DNA of 64,000 nt. It comes from Bacteroides cutis (GTDB lineage Bacteria > Bacteroidota > Bacteroidia > Bacteroidales > Bacteroidaceae). The number at the start of each line of letters is the position of its first letter. Position 1 is the first letter of the stretch. Location of the stretch: the NCBI RefSeq assembly GCF_900241005.1, contig NZ_OEST01000007.1, forward strand, positions 146,356 to 210,355. The letters run 5' to 3'. Positions 9,348-18,951 of this stretch are shown piece after piece. The notes beneath the pieces were generated by a model. That model made no database searches, was not told the origin of the DNA, and saw only the letters and a list, made by a program, of their open reading frames with translations. Both the position numbers and the translations under genes were made by a program.

Positions 9348-9902
9348 TTATTTCTTGAAATAGCGATTATACAGGCCTTCAAAACCTTTGCCGTGACGAG
9401 CTTCGTCCTTAGCCATTTCATGAACAGTGTCATGGATAGCATCCAAGTTCAATGCTTTTGCACGGGTAGCAATGCGTTTTTTATCTTCGCAGGCACCTGA
9501 TTCAGCATTCATTCTTTTTTCGAGGTTAGTCTTGGTGTCCCATACACAGTCACCCAGTAGTTCGGCGAACTTAGCAGCGTGTTCTGCTTCTTCCCAAGCA
9601 TAACGCTTGAAAGCTTCTGCAACTTCAGGGTAGCCTTCACGATCTGCCTGACGACTCATTGCCAAATACATACCGACTTCTGTACATTCACCCATGAAGT
9701 GGTTATTCAGGTCTTTGATCATTTCGTCATCACATCCTTTAGCTACACCAATTACGTGTTCGTCAGCGAAAGTCAGGGCACCACCCGGTTCTTCTACAAC
9801 TTCAACGAATTTGCTGGCAGGAGCTTTACACAAAGGACATTTTTCAGGAGCTGCGTCACCCTCGTATACATAACCGCATACAGTACATCTAAATTTTTTC
9901 AT
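9348..9902 (-). CDS. Rubrerythrin, rubredoxin domain first
   Basis: Non-haem diiron peroxidase that removes hydrogen peroxide in anaerobes. Seen: an N-terminal rubredoxin domain with [10 protein letters not shown] and CPLCKAP (residues about 5-25); then a ferritin-like four-helix domain with [11 protein letters not shown], a [10 protein letters not shown] ligand motif and KDEARHGKG near the end. The rubredoxin domain comes first, the reverse of the classical Desulfovibrio order. It is 184 residues. It lies 25 bases after the PerR-like regulator on the same transcript, so peroxide control is the natural inference. Confidence 0.94.
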   Translation of the reverse strand: MKKFRCTVCGYVYEGDAAPEKCPLCKAPASKFVEVVEEPGGALTFADEHVIGVAKGCDDEMIKDLNNHFMGECTEVGMYLAMSRQADREGYPEVAEAFKRYAWEEAEHAAKFAELLGDCVWDTKTNLEKRMNAESGACEDKKRIATRAKALNLDAIHDTVHEMAKDEARHGKGFEGLYNRYFKK

Positions 9903-9927
9903 TTTTTTCAGATTTTAAATAGTTGAA

Positions 9928-10362
9928 TTAGTTATTGTTCGTTTTTATAAACTGTTCGTTTTCTATGCAATCTTTACAGATACCTTTATAATAGTAATGT
10001 ATTTCCTGCACTTCATGTCCATCCATATCCGTATCTTCTACTTTTTTAATGTTAGCGTCGCAATGTAAATCATAAATTTTTCCGCAACGTTTACATAGGA
10101 AATGCGCATGTGGATTAGTATCCGCATCATAACAAGTATTTCTCTCATCGATGGTCAACGTTTGTGCCGCACCTTGTTCGCTAAGAAGTTTCAAGGTATT
10201 ATAAACAGTTGTTTTCGATAAAGTAGGAATAGAAGGCGAAAGCGCCGTATATATCTCATCCACTGTAGGATGCGTATGATGCTCCATCAAGTAATTCATT
10301 ATAGCTATTCGCTGTACCGAAGGCTTAATGTTGTGCATTTGCAGTCTTTTTACTACATCCAT
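9928..10362 (-). CDS. Fur/PerR-family transcriptional regulator
   Basis: Metal-dependent repressor of the Fur superfamily. Seen: an N-terminal winged helix with VQRIAIMNYL, HTHPTVDEIY and SKTTVYNTLKLL; a dimerisation part with metal-binding HAHFLCKRCG; and a second CxxC pair in CKDC. The four Cys form the structural zinc site typical of PerR and Fur. It is 144 residues. Pairing with rubrerythrin and a palindrome just after the predicted transcription start favour a PerR-like peroxide sensor over an iron regulator, but specificity is inferred from context. Confidence 0.9.
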   Translation of the reverse strand: MDVVKRLQMHNIKPSVQRIAIMNYLMEHHTHPTVDEIYTALSPSIPTLSKTTVYNTLKLLSEQGAAQTLTIDERNTCYDADTNPHAHFLCKRCGKIYDLHCDANIKKVEDTDMDGHEVQEIHYYYKGICKDCIENEQFIKTNNN

Positions 10363-10381
10363 ACTATTTAATAGTTCAAAC

Positions 10382-10396
10382 TTGTAATAATTACAC
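10382..10396. promoter_or_regulatory. Candidate PerR/Fur-type operator
   Basis: TGTAATAATTACA is a perfect 6-1-6 palindrome. Extending it to 7-1-7 gives one mismatch, which resembles PerR boxes. It lies between the minus-strand -7 box and the start codon of the PerR-like gene, where a bound repressor would block its own transcription and that of rubrerythrin. Confidence 0.6.
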
Positions 10397-10410
10397 TTTT
10401 ATTTCTTTTG

Positions 10411-10441
10411 CAAAGATAGGTACTTCTTTGAATACTCCAAA
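10411..10441 (-). promoter_or_regulatory. Promoter of the PerR-like/rubrerythrin operon
   Basis: Read on the minus strand: TTTG, a gap of 19 bases, then TATCTTTG. Both elements match the Bacteroides consensus at permitted spacing. Confidence 0.8.
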
Positions 10442-10488
10442 AAAAATAGAGAATTTTTTATATACTATCAGGTGAAAGAATTGATAAT

Positions 10489-10520
10489 TTTGTGTTTATA
10501 GATAAATTGCCGTATTTTTG
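10489..10520 (+). promoter_or_regulatory. Promoter of nadE
   Basis: TTTG, a gap of 20 bases, then TATTTTTG: a full Bacteroides -33/-7 pair. The inferred transcription start, just after the -7 box, rules out an upstream in-frame TG-type start for nadE and supports the ATG 25 bases downstream of the box. Confidence 0.82.
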
Positions 10521-10545
10521 TACTCAAATATATAATAGAATTCTT

Positions 10546-12471
10546 ATGAATTACGGATATGTCAAGGTAGCGGCGGCTGTGCCCCGTGTCAAGGTGGCGG
10601 ACTGCAAGTTCAATGCCGGACAAATTGAAAAAGAGATTATCATTGCCGATGGAAAAGGAGTACAAATCATTGCTTTTCCTGAATTGTGCATCACCGGATA
10701 TACTTGTGCAGACCTTTTTTCACAACAGCTTTTACTTGAAGAAGCAGAGATGGGCTTGATACAAATCCTGAATAATACACGTCAATTGGATATCATATCC
10801 ATATTGGGGATGCCTATAACATTGAATGGATCATTATTGAATGCAGCAGTTGTCATTCAGAAAGGTAAAGTGCTGGGTGTGGTACCTAAAACTTATCTGC
10901 CCAATTATAAAGAATTTTATGAGAAACGTTGGTTTACTTCTGCTTGTGAGATTTCTGACAGTAATGTGCGTCTTTGCGGGCAGATTGTGCCTATGGGACG
11001 GAATTTACTTTTTGAAACGGCTGATACCACTTTCGGAATTGAAATCTGCGAGGATTTGTGGGCACCTGTGCCTCCCAGTTCGATGTTAGCGTTGCAAGGA
11101 GCAGAGATTTTGTTCAATTTGTCGGCTGATAATGAAGGTATAGGTAAACATAACTATCTCCGTTCGCTCATCAGCCAGCAGTCAGCCCGTTGCATTGCCG
11201 GGTATGTATTCAGTTCGTGCGGTTTTGGAGAATCGACTACTGATGTTGTGTTTGCAGGTAATGGATTGATTTATGAGAATGGTACGTTGCTGGCTGCCAA
11301 TGAACGTTTTTCGTTTGAGGAGCAAGTTGTAATCAGTGAAATAGATGTAGAACATCTGCGTACGGAACGTCGTGTTAATACTACTTTTGCCGCTTGCCAT
11401 GCTTATTGTGCACCGGAACCTCCGGTACGTATTTCTACAGAATACGTCAATAGTAAAGAACTCAATCTTACCCGTACTTTTGAACCTCATCCGTTTGTTC
11501 CGCAAGGAGCTGCACTGAATGAACGTTGTGAAGAAATATTTTCCATTCAGGTATCCGGATTGGCTCAGCGGTTGGTACATACCAATGCTAAGAGTGCGGT
11601 AGTCGGTATTTCTGGTGGATTGGATTCTACATTGGCATTACTGGTTTGTGTTAAGACATTCGATAAACTGGGATGGGAACGTAAAGGAATTATCGGCGTT
11701 ACGATGCCGGGATTCGGAACTACCGACCGTACGCATACCAATGCTATTGACTTGATGAATTCTTTAGGAGTGACTGTACGTGAGGTGAGTATCAAAGGGG
11801 CCTGTATCCAGCATTTCAAGGATATAGACCATGACATCAATGTACATGATGTGGTTTATGAGAATGCTCAGGCACGTGAACGTACACAGATATTGATGGA
11901 TATTGCCAACCAGACTTGGGGGATGGTTATCGGGACGGGGGACCTTTCGGAACTTGCTTTGGGTTGGGCTACTTATAATGGCGACCATATGTCGATGTAT
12001 GGTGTCAATGGAAGTGTTCCTAAGACACTTGTCAAACATTTGGTGAAGTGGGTAGCCGAAAATGATATGGATGAGGCATCACGTGCAACATTATTGGATA
12101 TTGTGGATACTCCCATTAGCCCCGAACTAATTCCTGCTGATGAAAATGGAAATATCCGGCAGATTACCGAAGATTTGGTCGGTCCTTATGAGTTGCATGA
12201 TTTTTTCCTTTATTATTTTTTACGTTGTGGCTTCCGGCCTTCCAAGATCTTCTTTCTGGCGTCACGTACTTTCAAAGGAACTTATGATGAAGAGATCATA
12301 AAAAAGTGGTTGAAAACTTTCTTCCGTCGCTTTTTCAATCAACAATTCAAGCGTTCCTGTTTACCGGATGGACCGAAGGTAGGAAGTATCTCGATCAGTC
12401 CACGGGGAGATTGGCGTATGCCGAGTGATGCTTCGTCGGAGATGTGGCTGAGGGAAGTGGAGACATTATAA
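10546..12471 (+). CDS. nadE: Glutamine-dependent NAD+ synthetase
   Basis: Makes NAD+ from deamido-NAD+, ATP and glutamine, the last step of NAD synthesis. Seen: an N-terminal nitrilase-type glutaminase domain (to about residue 280) with the Glu of FPELCITGY, the Lys of VPKTYLPNY and the nucleophilic Cys of GIEICEDLW; then an NAD synthase domain with the P-loop-like GISGGLDSTLAL, TRERT-like ARERTQ, and GTGDLSELALGW. From the ATG I chose (MNYGYVKV) it is 641 residues, the size of two-domain enzymes. The start follows from the promoter position. A hairpin sits right after the stop. Confidence 0.96.
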   Translation: MNYGYVKVAAAVPRVKVADCKFNAGQIEKEIIIADGKGVQIIAFPELCITGYTCADLFSQQLLLEEAEMGLIQILNNTRQLDIISILGMPITLNGSLLNAAVVIQKGKVLGVVPKTYLPNYKEFYEKRWFTSACEISDSNVRLCGQIVPMGRNLLFETADTTFGIEICEDLWAPVPPSSMLALQGAEILFNLSADNEGIGKHNYLRSLISQQSARCIAGYVFSSCGFGESTTDVVFAGNGLIYENGTLLAANERFSFEEQVVISEIDVEHLRTERRVNTTFAACHAYCAPEPPVRISTEYVNSKELNLTRTFEPHPFVPQGAALNERCEEIFSIQVSGLAQRLVHTNAKSAVVGISGGLDSTLALLVCVKTFDKLGWERKGIIGVTMPGFGTTDRTHTNAIDLMNSLGVTVREVSIKGACIQHFKDIDHDINVHDVVYENAQARERTQILMDIANQTWGMVIGTGDLSELALGWATYNGDHMSMYGVNGSVPKTLVKHLVKWVAENDMDEASRATLLDIVDTPISPELIPADENGNIRQITEDLVGPYELHDFFLYYFLRCGFRPSKIFFLASRTFKGTYDEEIIKKWLKTFFRRFFNQQFKRSCLPDGPKVGSISISPRGDWRMPSDASSEMWLREVETL

Positions 12472-12472
12472 G

Positions 12473-12517
12473 ATAAATGACCATTTAAGGGCACAGTGTC
12501 CCTAAATGGTCATTTAT
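12473..12517. terminator. Bidirectional terminator between convergent genes
   Basis: ATAAATGACCATTTA pairs with TAAATGGTCATTTAT, with a GGGCAC/GTGTCCC inner stem and one bulged base. It overlaps the stop codon of the gene on the minus strand. Confidence 0.8.
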
Positions 12518-13328
12518 AATATTTCGTATAAATCTCTTTATATTCTTTTTTTTCTTTAAACTTCTCCAACCAGGTATTAAGGCTATCCAGAAGTACCGGA
12601 GACTGCTTGCTCACACCCCATGAATAGAATTGCGTAAAACTAATGGCGGTATTGATATCGATTTGCGGTAAACTGTCAGCTGCTGCACGTGCGATACTTT
12701 CATCACATACGGCATAGTCGATGTCTCCGTGGGCAACAAGAGATATTAATTGTTCGGAACCATATTTATCTATTTCTTTTACATAGATTGTATCTCCGAT
12801 TTCATTCCCTAAATTATGTATACGTAGTATGGAAGGAGAGCCTTTTACCACATTCAAGGTCTTTCCCGCTAAATCCAATTGGCTTTTAATAAAAAGAGAA
12901 TCGTCGGAAGACTCTGTTTTCCGTTGTACCAACACTTGCCTGTTCAGTGCAATCGGAGTGGTAAGAAGTAAAGAGTCTTTCAGTTCGCTGGTAGCCAATA
13001 TCCCGTAAGCAATCACATCATATTTACCATCGGCTAGGCCGGACAATCGTTTATTGAAACTCATTTCAGGTGAGATTGCCACTTTCAGATGATGATCGCG
13101 GGCAAAAGCTTCAATCAGTTCATAATGAAAACCAGAAAGCGTATCACCGTCCACATAGAAACTGATGGAATTATATTCCGTCGCTGCATGTAAGATACCT
13201 TCGGATGCGATTTCTGCATAATCACGAGGTTTACCTTTAGGTTTCTCCTTTGGGGGCATCAGGAAAGTAGCGATTAGAGCCGTCACCACTCCTAAGATGA
13301 CATATCTCAATAACTTGGTTTTTTTCAT
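12510..13328 (-). CDS. Transporter substrate-binding-like protein (family 3, MltF-like N-half)
   Basis: Periplasmic binding-protein fold of the amino-acid-binding (SBP_bac_3) type. Seen: an N-terminal membrane anchor or signal (YVILGVVTALIATFLMPP); GFHYELIEAFARDHHLKV at about residue 68; KYDVIAYGILATSELKDSLLLTTP at about 100-125; and DIDYAVCDESIA at about 203. It is 272 residues and has no lytic transglycosylase domain, unlike full-length MltF. No ABC transporter genes are adjacent, so it may be an orphan binding protein or sensor. The ligand is unknown. Confidence 0.8.
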   Translation of the reverse strand: MKKTKLLRYVILGVVTALIATFLMPPKEKPKGKPRDYAEIASEGILHAATEYNSISFYVDGDTLSGFHYELIEAFARDHHLKVAISPEMSFNKRLSGLADGKYDVIAYGILATSELKDSLLLTTPIALNRQVLVQRKTESSDDSLFIKSQLDLAGKTLNVVKGSPSILRIHNLGNEIGDTIYVKEIDKYGSEQLISLVAHGDIDYAVCDESIARAAADSLPQIDINTAISFTQFYSWGVSKQSPVLLDSLNTWLEKFKEKKEYKEIYTKYYK

Positions 13329-13355
13329 ATTTCGGGTAGATTAGTTGTATGGAGG

Positions 13356-15437
13356 TTAATCGTAGAAATTCCAGGAGATACCAATCTTGAGCAAACGGGG
13401 ATTGATAGGATAATGCGGTACCATGAAATAGTTTGCTTTACCCATACCGGCATTTACATGATACATCATGGCAAAGATACGTGTCCGTTTCAGATGCAGG
13501 TTAGCATATACGTTGACTATCGGATAACCGCCAATCTCTACCTGATCGTCCGCAGCTTGCAGATGAAATTGCTGGATGGCAGGAGTATAAGCAGGTGCAT
13601 GATACTTGGTAAAGTATCTCACATCAGCACCCAACTGTACGGTCAGTACTTTCTTTGCCAACTTCGTCAATATATATAAGTTGTGATAAAGCGAAAGTTG
13701 GGGCAACGGCAATACTGTTTCATTACTTGACTTTTGCCAAGTCACTTCATTATCCAGATGTAAGATACCCAAACGGAAATCTTGTTTCAAAGTAGCTGAT
13801 AACACTTGGATATTTCCACTTTCCTGTGTCGGCATTCCACTTTGGTTGAAGTATGTATAATTTTTTATATTTTCAACTCCGGCACGTAGATTGGTTTTCC
13901 AACGGTCAATATTCAATTCTCCTTCTACGCGCGTACGGAATTCCTTATCCATATTATAATTATCCCAATAGTAGTGATTGGAGTGATAATGGCGCATATA
14001 GAATGAGGGGAGAGTATTGGATACATATCCGCGTGCATAAAAATTCACCGTATCTTTCCATAAACGGAAGTTCAAATCGAAATCGGCATTGATACGGAAT
14101 TGACCGAGAGCCTTATCCATGATACCGACTTCGCCGTTCACATTATAATGCAAAGTCTTTCCTTGCCGTTTGGCAAGTTCACCGCCTATAAATATTTCCT
14201 GTTCATCAAAACGGGTATTCAAAAGTGTATCCATCAGTTCATAACGGCTGAACTTATGTGAAATATAAGCCGTTAATCCCGCTTTGGCATATTTGTTGAA
14301 ACCTTCAAGCAAAGCGATACCGAAGATATTCTTTACACTGAATGCCGTTGTGGAGTCACGGCTGAAGGTTTCATTGAAAAATGCGTCAGGATATTGTTCC
14401 GCTGTTTCTGTGGCAGAAGTAAACTGGTGCCTCGTCCGTTCTACCTTGATAGTATGGATAAAGCTTGTTACAGGTACGAATTCTTCCGTAACAATCGTAT
14501 CTTTAGCTACCGGAATACTATCATTCACCGGCATGGCTACGGCACCTTGTTTATCTTCAATGGTAGTCGTTTCCCGATTGAACCCCAACCGGTAACGTTG
14601 CGTCATATAGACGTAAAAATCTTTATTCCGATTGGCAGTCTGTTCCAATTTGACAGGAATAGTAGTGGACTCATATTCTTTTTTACCTTCCGACATATCT
14701 TCTGGTCGTGTGATATACCGGTCGTCTTGTATACCGCCATTCTCATTCATTTTTAACATGAAATTGTTGTATACCGCCTGCATCTGATAACGTTCTCCGA
14801 TATAACTGGCAAATATTCCTGCATTGAAGTGGGAAGTAGACTGGTTCTGGTAATATCCGCGTCCATACAAATAATCAATGTTGAAACCAAATGCCAGGCG
14901 TTTGTTGGCATTTACCGAAAAATAAGATTTGAAACGTTCTTCCCCATTCATCTTGTTTCCCGCTTTATAATAGGTCAGGTTGGTATAAGGTACATTACTA
15001 TTTGTAAAGTTCACTTGGTCAGGGCGCACAAAAAAGCTGGAAAACGGTTCCATAAAGATAGTCGGTTCATTGCCTTTGCGGTCAAAAAATATGCGCGAGA
15101 GTCGTGGCGATCCCAAATTTCCCAGATAATTATAGTGTCCGTACATACCTTCTACCAAGTTGGTGTTTTGGAAATTGAGGTTGGTCGTATCAGCAGGAAT
15201 TATACTACGGTTACCCAGCGTTTCACTCAAATGCCACATATATAGTTTAGGAGGTATACTTTGGATTTCCGTATTGGTGCTGTCTTCCAGATTATCCGGC
15301 AATGTGTTGGGGTCTACCTGATTTCCATATTGGTCACGTCCGGTGGCAGGATCTATCCGGTTGGGCGTATATTGCGCTTGCATACCCAATATACTTATAA
15401 TAGACAGAAATATATATGTCAGTACAATTCGTCTCAT
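13356..15437 (-). CDS. Putative porin (large outer-membrane beta-barrel)
   Basis: Outer-membrane barrel of the Bacteroidetes putative porin group (Porin_10-like). Seen: signal peptide with cleavage near MQAQ; an N-terminal segment with RIDPATGRDQYGNQVDP; SPRLSRIFFDRK at about 110; then many amphipathic strands and a C-terminal KIGISWNFYD. I use the ATG giving MRRIVL: an ATG four codons upstream would overlap a TATCTTTG box. The product is 693 residues. It lies 27 bases before the substrate-binding gene on the same strand, so the two may be one operon. Confidence 0.85.
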   Translation of the reverse strand: MRRIVLTYIFLSIISILGMQAQYTPNRIDPATGRDQYGNQVDPNTLPDNLEDSTNTEIQSIPPKLYMWHLSETLGNRSIIPADTTNLNFQNTNLVEGMYGHYNYLGNLGSPRLSRIFFDRKGNEPTIFMEPFSSFFVRPDQVNFTNSNVPYTNLTYYKAGNKMNGEERFKSYFSVNANKRLAFGFNIDYLYGRGYYQNQSTSHFNAGIFASYIGERYQMQAVYNNFMLKMNENGGIQDDRYITRPEDMSEGKKEYESTTIPVKLEQTANRNKDFYVYMTQRYRLGFNRETTTIEDKQGAVAMPVNDSIPVAKDTIVTEEFVPVTSFIHTIKVERTRHQFTSATETAEQYPDAFFNETFSRDSTTAFSVKNIFGIALLEGFNKYAKAGLTAYISHKFSRYELMDTLLNTRFDEQEIFIGGELAKRQGKTLHYNVNGEVGIMDKALGQFRINADFDLNFRLWKDTVNFYARGYVSNTLPSFYMRHYHSNHYYWDNYNMDKEFRTRVEGELNIDRWKTNLRAGVENIKNYTYFNQSGMPTQESGNIQVLSATLKQDFRLGILHLDNEVTWQKSSNETVLPLPQLSLYHNLYILTKLAKKVLTVQLGADVRYFTKYHAPAYTPAIQQFHLQAADDQVEIGGYPIVNVYANLHLKRTRIFAMMYHVNAGMGKANYFMVPHYPINPRLLKIGISWNFYD

Positions 15438-15446
15438 AATTAGGCG

Positions 15447-15454
15447 CAAAGATA
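15447..15454 (-). promoter_or_regulatory. Candidate -7 box for the putative porin
   Basis: TATCTTTG on the minus strand only ten bases before the preferred start codon. This would give a very short leader. No -33 TTTG is visible, so the call is tentative. Confidence 0.35.
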
Positions 15455-15573
15455 CAATAAAATCTTATTCGCTTATGTAATTCAGCCTTTTTTGCTTCTT
15501 TTAAAACTCTTGTTTTCTCGGTGTGAATATATAATTATCATTGGCTATATGCCTGTATATTCTATGCCTTTGT

Positions 15574-15581
15574 TATCTTTG
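15574..15581 (+). promoter_or_regulatory. Candidate -7 box for the histidine kinase
   Basis: TATCTTTG, a perfect TAnnTTTG match, 55 bases before the start codon. No TTTG at -33 spacing. Confidence 0.45.
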
Positions 15582-15636
15582 CTACTGTTTCTTTACGTAG
15601 TAAGTCGATTTTTAATTTAAAATCTAATAATATAAT

Positions 15637-17547
15637 ATGTATATGAGAACACTATCTTTCTTGTTATGCCTATACTTTCTTTGCCCGTTGCTATATGCTC
15701 AGGATGCTGAGTTAAAAACTTATCAGGAAGAGTTGACACGCGCTATGAAGTTAAAGAATCGGGATAGTATTGCTGCCGCCTATTGTCATTTAGGAGAATA
15801 TTATGCTTATCGTCAGTCGGACAGTACCCGGTATTATTGTGATAAAGGTTTGGAATATGCCCGGAGAGATGTAGCTGAACCTTATATCACCTTATTAAAT
15901 AACCGGGCGGAAACTTACAACGCTTTGGGAGATATGGAGACGGCAATTAATAGTTATCTTCAAGCTCTTAAAGAAGCCGAACGTTTTACCGGAGTTGAGG
16001 AAAATGTGATTTCCATACTTACTTCCCTTGGCGTAAGTTATCGTAGAAAGGACATGCCAGACTCTGCATTGATATATTACAACCGGGCATTGGAAAAGCT
16101 CGAAGGACGTAAATCCTATGACGAACGTGTACATCTGTTGACGAACATGGCTGTACTTTATGCAAATACCTCGCGCTTGAAAGAGGCTGAAAATTATGTT
16201 CGTACTGCGGTGGAAGTTTCAAAGAAGTGCGATGACATGGATATGGTTTTGTATGCTGCATCTACGGCGGGTGGTGTTATGACATTACAAAAAAAATACG
16301 AAGAAGCTGCACAAATGCTCTATCCGGCGCTTGCCATGGCACGTAAACAGCGGAAACCTAAATTCGTGCTGAAGAGTATGACTTATTTGTTGAATGTCTA
16401 TTCCAGAATGAATAATAATGATTCGATTAGCCACTATATGCGAGAGGCGGAAAAAGTGATGGCTGAATTACCCAAGTCTTCGGGCGAGGTATTGGGATAT
16501 CAGGAAACTCTTTTCAAGATTCTCAATAATATGGGACGTTATCGGGAAAGCCTTGCCATTCAGTACCAGATGCTTGAAGCTATGGATGTCAATGCCCAGA
16601 CACCGGTTGACAAGCTCTATTTAGAAATGGCACGCAATTATAAAGGGCTGAAAGATTACCTGCATGCCGCCGATTACTATGAAAAAGCATACTGGACGTC
16701 TGATAGTCTGCATCAGACAGAAGTAGATGCGGAACTTTCCGAGCTTTCCATGAAGTATGAAAATCAGGTAAAGGCGCTCGAAATAGCACGGCTCACTCAA
16801 GAGCAACTGGAACAAAAGGCCAAAACGATGCAATGGGGTATAGTGGCTGCTGTGGCAGTATTTGCATTTTTACTTTTGGCAACTTATTTTGTTTTCCGTC
16901 AGAAACGTATCAAAAAAGAAGAAGAGTTGAAACTAGCCAAGAGTTACATTGATGGGTTGGAACGTGAACGTACCCGTTTGGCAAAAGAACTGCATGACGG
17001 TGTTTGCAATGATCTGTTGGGCATAGGTATGCAGGTACAATGTATGCAACCTTCGGCGGAGTCAAAACACGAACTTCTGGATTTGTTGGAGCAGGTACGT
17101 GGTGATGTACGCTGTATTTCCCATGAACTGATGCCGCCAAAGTTCCAGTATGTTACATTGGCGGAAACCGTAGAATCGTATGTGGAACGTCTGGCAATTC
17201 CAGCATCCATGCAACTAACTTTTAGTAAAGAAAGTGATAATGCTGAATGGGAACAGATACCGGAACAGATAGCTTATGAGGTCTATCGTATTTTGCAAGA
17301 ATTACTGTCCAATATTGTGAAGCACTCCGGTGCGACGGATGTGAATGTAAATCTTTCTTTGAGTAAAAAACAGCTAACTTTACTTATCACCAACAATGGC
17401 AAACCATTTCCTGATACCGGAACTACATTTAACGGCATCGGACTTAGTACTATCCAAGAACGCGTCAAGGCTATAGGTGGTGTTCTTTCTGTAAATTATA
17501 GGGAGAGCATGCAGCTGTTTGAACTTGAAATACCTTTATTTATTTAG
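15637..17547 (+). CDS. TPR-containing sensor histidine kinase (HisKA_3)
   Basis: Sensor kinase of the NarX/DegS-like class with a periplasmic TPR sensor. Seen: signal peptide (cleavage near LLYAQ); tandem tetratricopeptide repeats over about residues 25-385; a transmembrane helix at about 400-418; a coiled linker; the HisKA_3 motif RLAKELHDGVCNDLLG with the phosphorylated His near 452; and a HATPase domain with N-box LQELLSNIVKHS and G-box GIGLSTIQERV. It is 636 residues. Two ATGs two codons apart can start it. The LuxR-type regulator follows about 100 bases later and is its likely partner. Confidence 0.93.
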   Translation: MYMRTLSFLLCLYFLCPLLYAQDAELKTYQEELTRAMKLKNRDSIAAAYCHLGEYYAYRQSDSTRYYCDKGLEYARRDVAEPYITLLNNRAETYNALGDMETAINSYLQALKEAERFTGVEENVISILTSLGVSYRRKDMPDSALIYYNRALEKLEGRKSYDERVHLLTNMAVLYANTSRLKEAENYVRTAVEVSKKCDDMDMVLYAASTAGGVMTLQKKYEEAAQMLYPALAMARKQRKPKFVLKSMTYLLNVYSRMNNNDSISHYMREAEKVMAELPKSSGEVLGYQETLFKILNNMGRYRESLAIQYQMLEAMDVNAQTPVDKLYLEMARNYKGLKDYLHAADYYEKAYWTSDSLHQTEVDAELSELSMKYENQVKALEIARLTQEQLEQKAKTMQWGIVAAVAVFAFLLLATYFVFRQKRIKKEEELKLAKSYIDGLERERTRLAKELHDGVCNDLLGIGMQVQCMQPSAESKHELLDLLEQVRGDVRCISHELMPPKFQYVTLAETVESYVERLAIPASMQLTFSKESDNAEWEQIPEQIAYEVYRILQELLSNIVKHSGATDVNVNLSLSKKQLTLLITNNGKPFPDTGTTFNGIGLSTIQERVKAIGGVLSVNYRESMQLFELEIPLFI

Positions 17548-17651
17548 TCGAAAACCATGACACCGGATACTAAAATCACTATTTTTGATGATGCGGGATA
17601 TTAATAAATGCTTTTTCTTTGCAGCATAATTCAGAACACAAAAATAGATTG

Positions 17652-18305
17652 ATGAAAGAAAAAGATATACGCATTTTGTTGGTAGATGACCACGATTTGG
17701 TGCTTCAAGGATTGAAGCGGATAGTGGAATGTTCGTTACCCGAAATCAAGACCGTATGTACAGCTTCATCGGGACGGGAGGCATTGCATTTAATCGCCTC
17801 CCAATGCTTTAATCTTTTCTTGTTGGATATGGAATTACCCGATTTATCCGGTTTGGAAATAATCTCACGTATTCGGGAAAAAGACCCTCAGGCACGTATT
17901 ATCGTGAATACAATGCACGAAGAAATTTGGTTTATAAAGAATCTGATACAGTGTGATGTAGATAGTATTCTATTCAAATCTGTTGATTCGAATAAGATAG
18001 CCGAGGCTATTCGCTGTGTACTCGATGGAGGGACTTACTACTGTACTTATGCCGAACAAGTACGCAACCAGATGCGACGTTCGGACGAAGGGCGGCGTGA
18101 AGAACTGACGCAACGTGAACTCGATGTATTGAAATGTATCTCCGAAGGCAAAAATACGCAGGAGATAGCTCAGGATTTGTGTGTATCTACCAATACCGTA
18201 GATACGCACCGCCGTCATCTGTTGGACAAACTTGATGCAAAGAATGTGGCGGACTTGATAATGACAGCAGTCTCCAGAGGAATTATACCTATCCGTAAAT
18301 GTTGA
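17652..18305 (+). CDS. LuxR/NarL-family response regulator
   Basis: DNA-binding response regulator. Seen: a receiver domain with ILLVDDHDLV at the N-terminus, the phospho-acceptor Asp in LFLLDMELPD and the Lys switch in FKSVDS; then a LuxR helix-turn-helix with LTQRELDVLKCISEGKNTQE and STNTVDTHRRHLLDKL. The ATG used here gives 217 residues and starts directly before the receiver fold. An upstream TTG in frame would add eleven residues of no family value. It is paired with the kinase just upstream. Confidence 0.94.
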   Translation: MKEKDIRILLVDDHDLVLQGLKRIVECSLPEIKTVCTASSGREALHLIASQCFNLFLLDMELPDLSGLEIISRIREKDPQARIIVNTMHEEIWFIKNLIQCDVDSILFKSVDSNKIAEAIRCVLDGGTYYCTYAEQVRNQMRRSDEGRREELTQRELDVLKCISEGKNTQEIAQDLCVSTNTVDTHRRHLLDKLDAKNVADLIMTAVSRGIIPIRKC

Positions 18306-18336
18306 TGACATTACTCATTTAAAACATATCATTGTT

Positions 18337-18912
18337 ATGAAAAAGTTTACTATTACAATTATCTCCGCAATACTTTGCGGTCTGGTCGTGTTGTCAGCAT
18401 GTGGCGGTACAAAGAAGAATGTTCAAGATGCTGAAGGTCAAGCGGCAGCCGGGGGGGATACTCCGAGCGGTTACCTGATGCCTGCTATCGCGGCGAACAA
18501 CTTTTGTGGTGATTTTACTACCATGGCTCCCGAATACGGTTATCTGATGCCCGAAAAGGGCTTGTTCCTTAAGATGCATGACATTAGGGGCGCTTATGGT
18601 ATTAATATTTACACTTATGTGATGGACGGTGACAACATACAATGTACACCGGGACATTTTGTGAGGATAGTTCCGAGAGGCGGTGATAAGTTGGAAGTCA
18701 CTATAAAGAAGAGTTCCAAGAATAATACTCCTTCCTTTACTTTTATACCTACTCCCGATTGTGAAAACTCCGCTTATGTGGCTACGGAGAAAGTTGCCGG
18801 GAAGTATTACTATCTCTGTGGTGATGCAGAAGCCCGTTATAAGTTCGAAGATTTGTTTGAGGACGAACGTTGTGCGGAGTTCAAGAGTTTGGTGGATAAT
18901 TACGGTAAATAA
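18337..18912 (+). CDS. Lipoprotein of unknown function
   Basis: Not recognised. Seen: a lipoprotein signal with lipobox LSAC (Cys near residue 22), then a Gly-rich linker and a compact domain. Repeated GYLMP motifs occur twice (about residues 47 and 69), and there are Cys residues later that could pair. It is 191 residues. It begins 31 bases after the response regulator on the same strand, so it may be an output or accessory of that two-component system. Tandem hairpins follow. Confidence 0.75.
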   Translation: MKKFTITIISAILCGLVVLSACGGTKKNVQDAEGQAAAGGDTPSGYLMPAIAANNFCGDFTTMAPEYGYLMPEKGLFLKMHDIRGAYGINIYTYVMDGDNIQCTPGHFVRIVPRGGDKLEVTIKKSSKNNTPSFTFIPTPDCENSAYVATEKVAGKYYYLCGDAEARYKFEDLFEDERCAEFKSLVDNYGK

Positions 18913-18951
18913 TTAATAGAATATTAGGCTTTCTCTATACAGCACTAAAAA

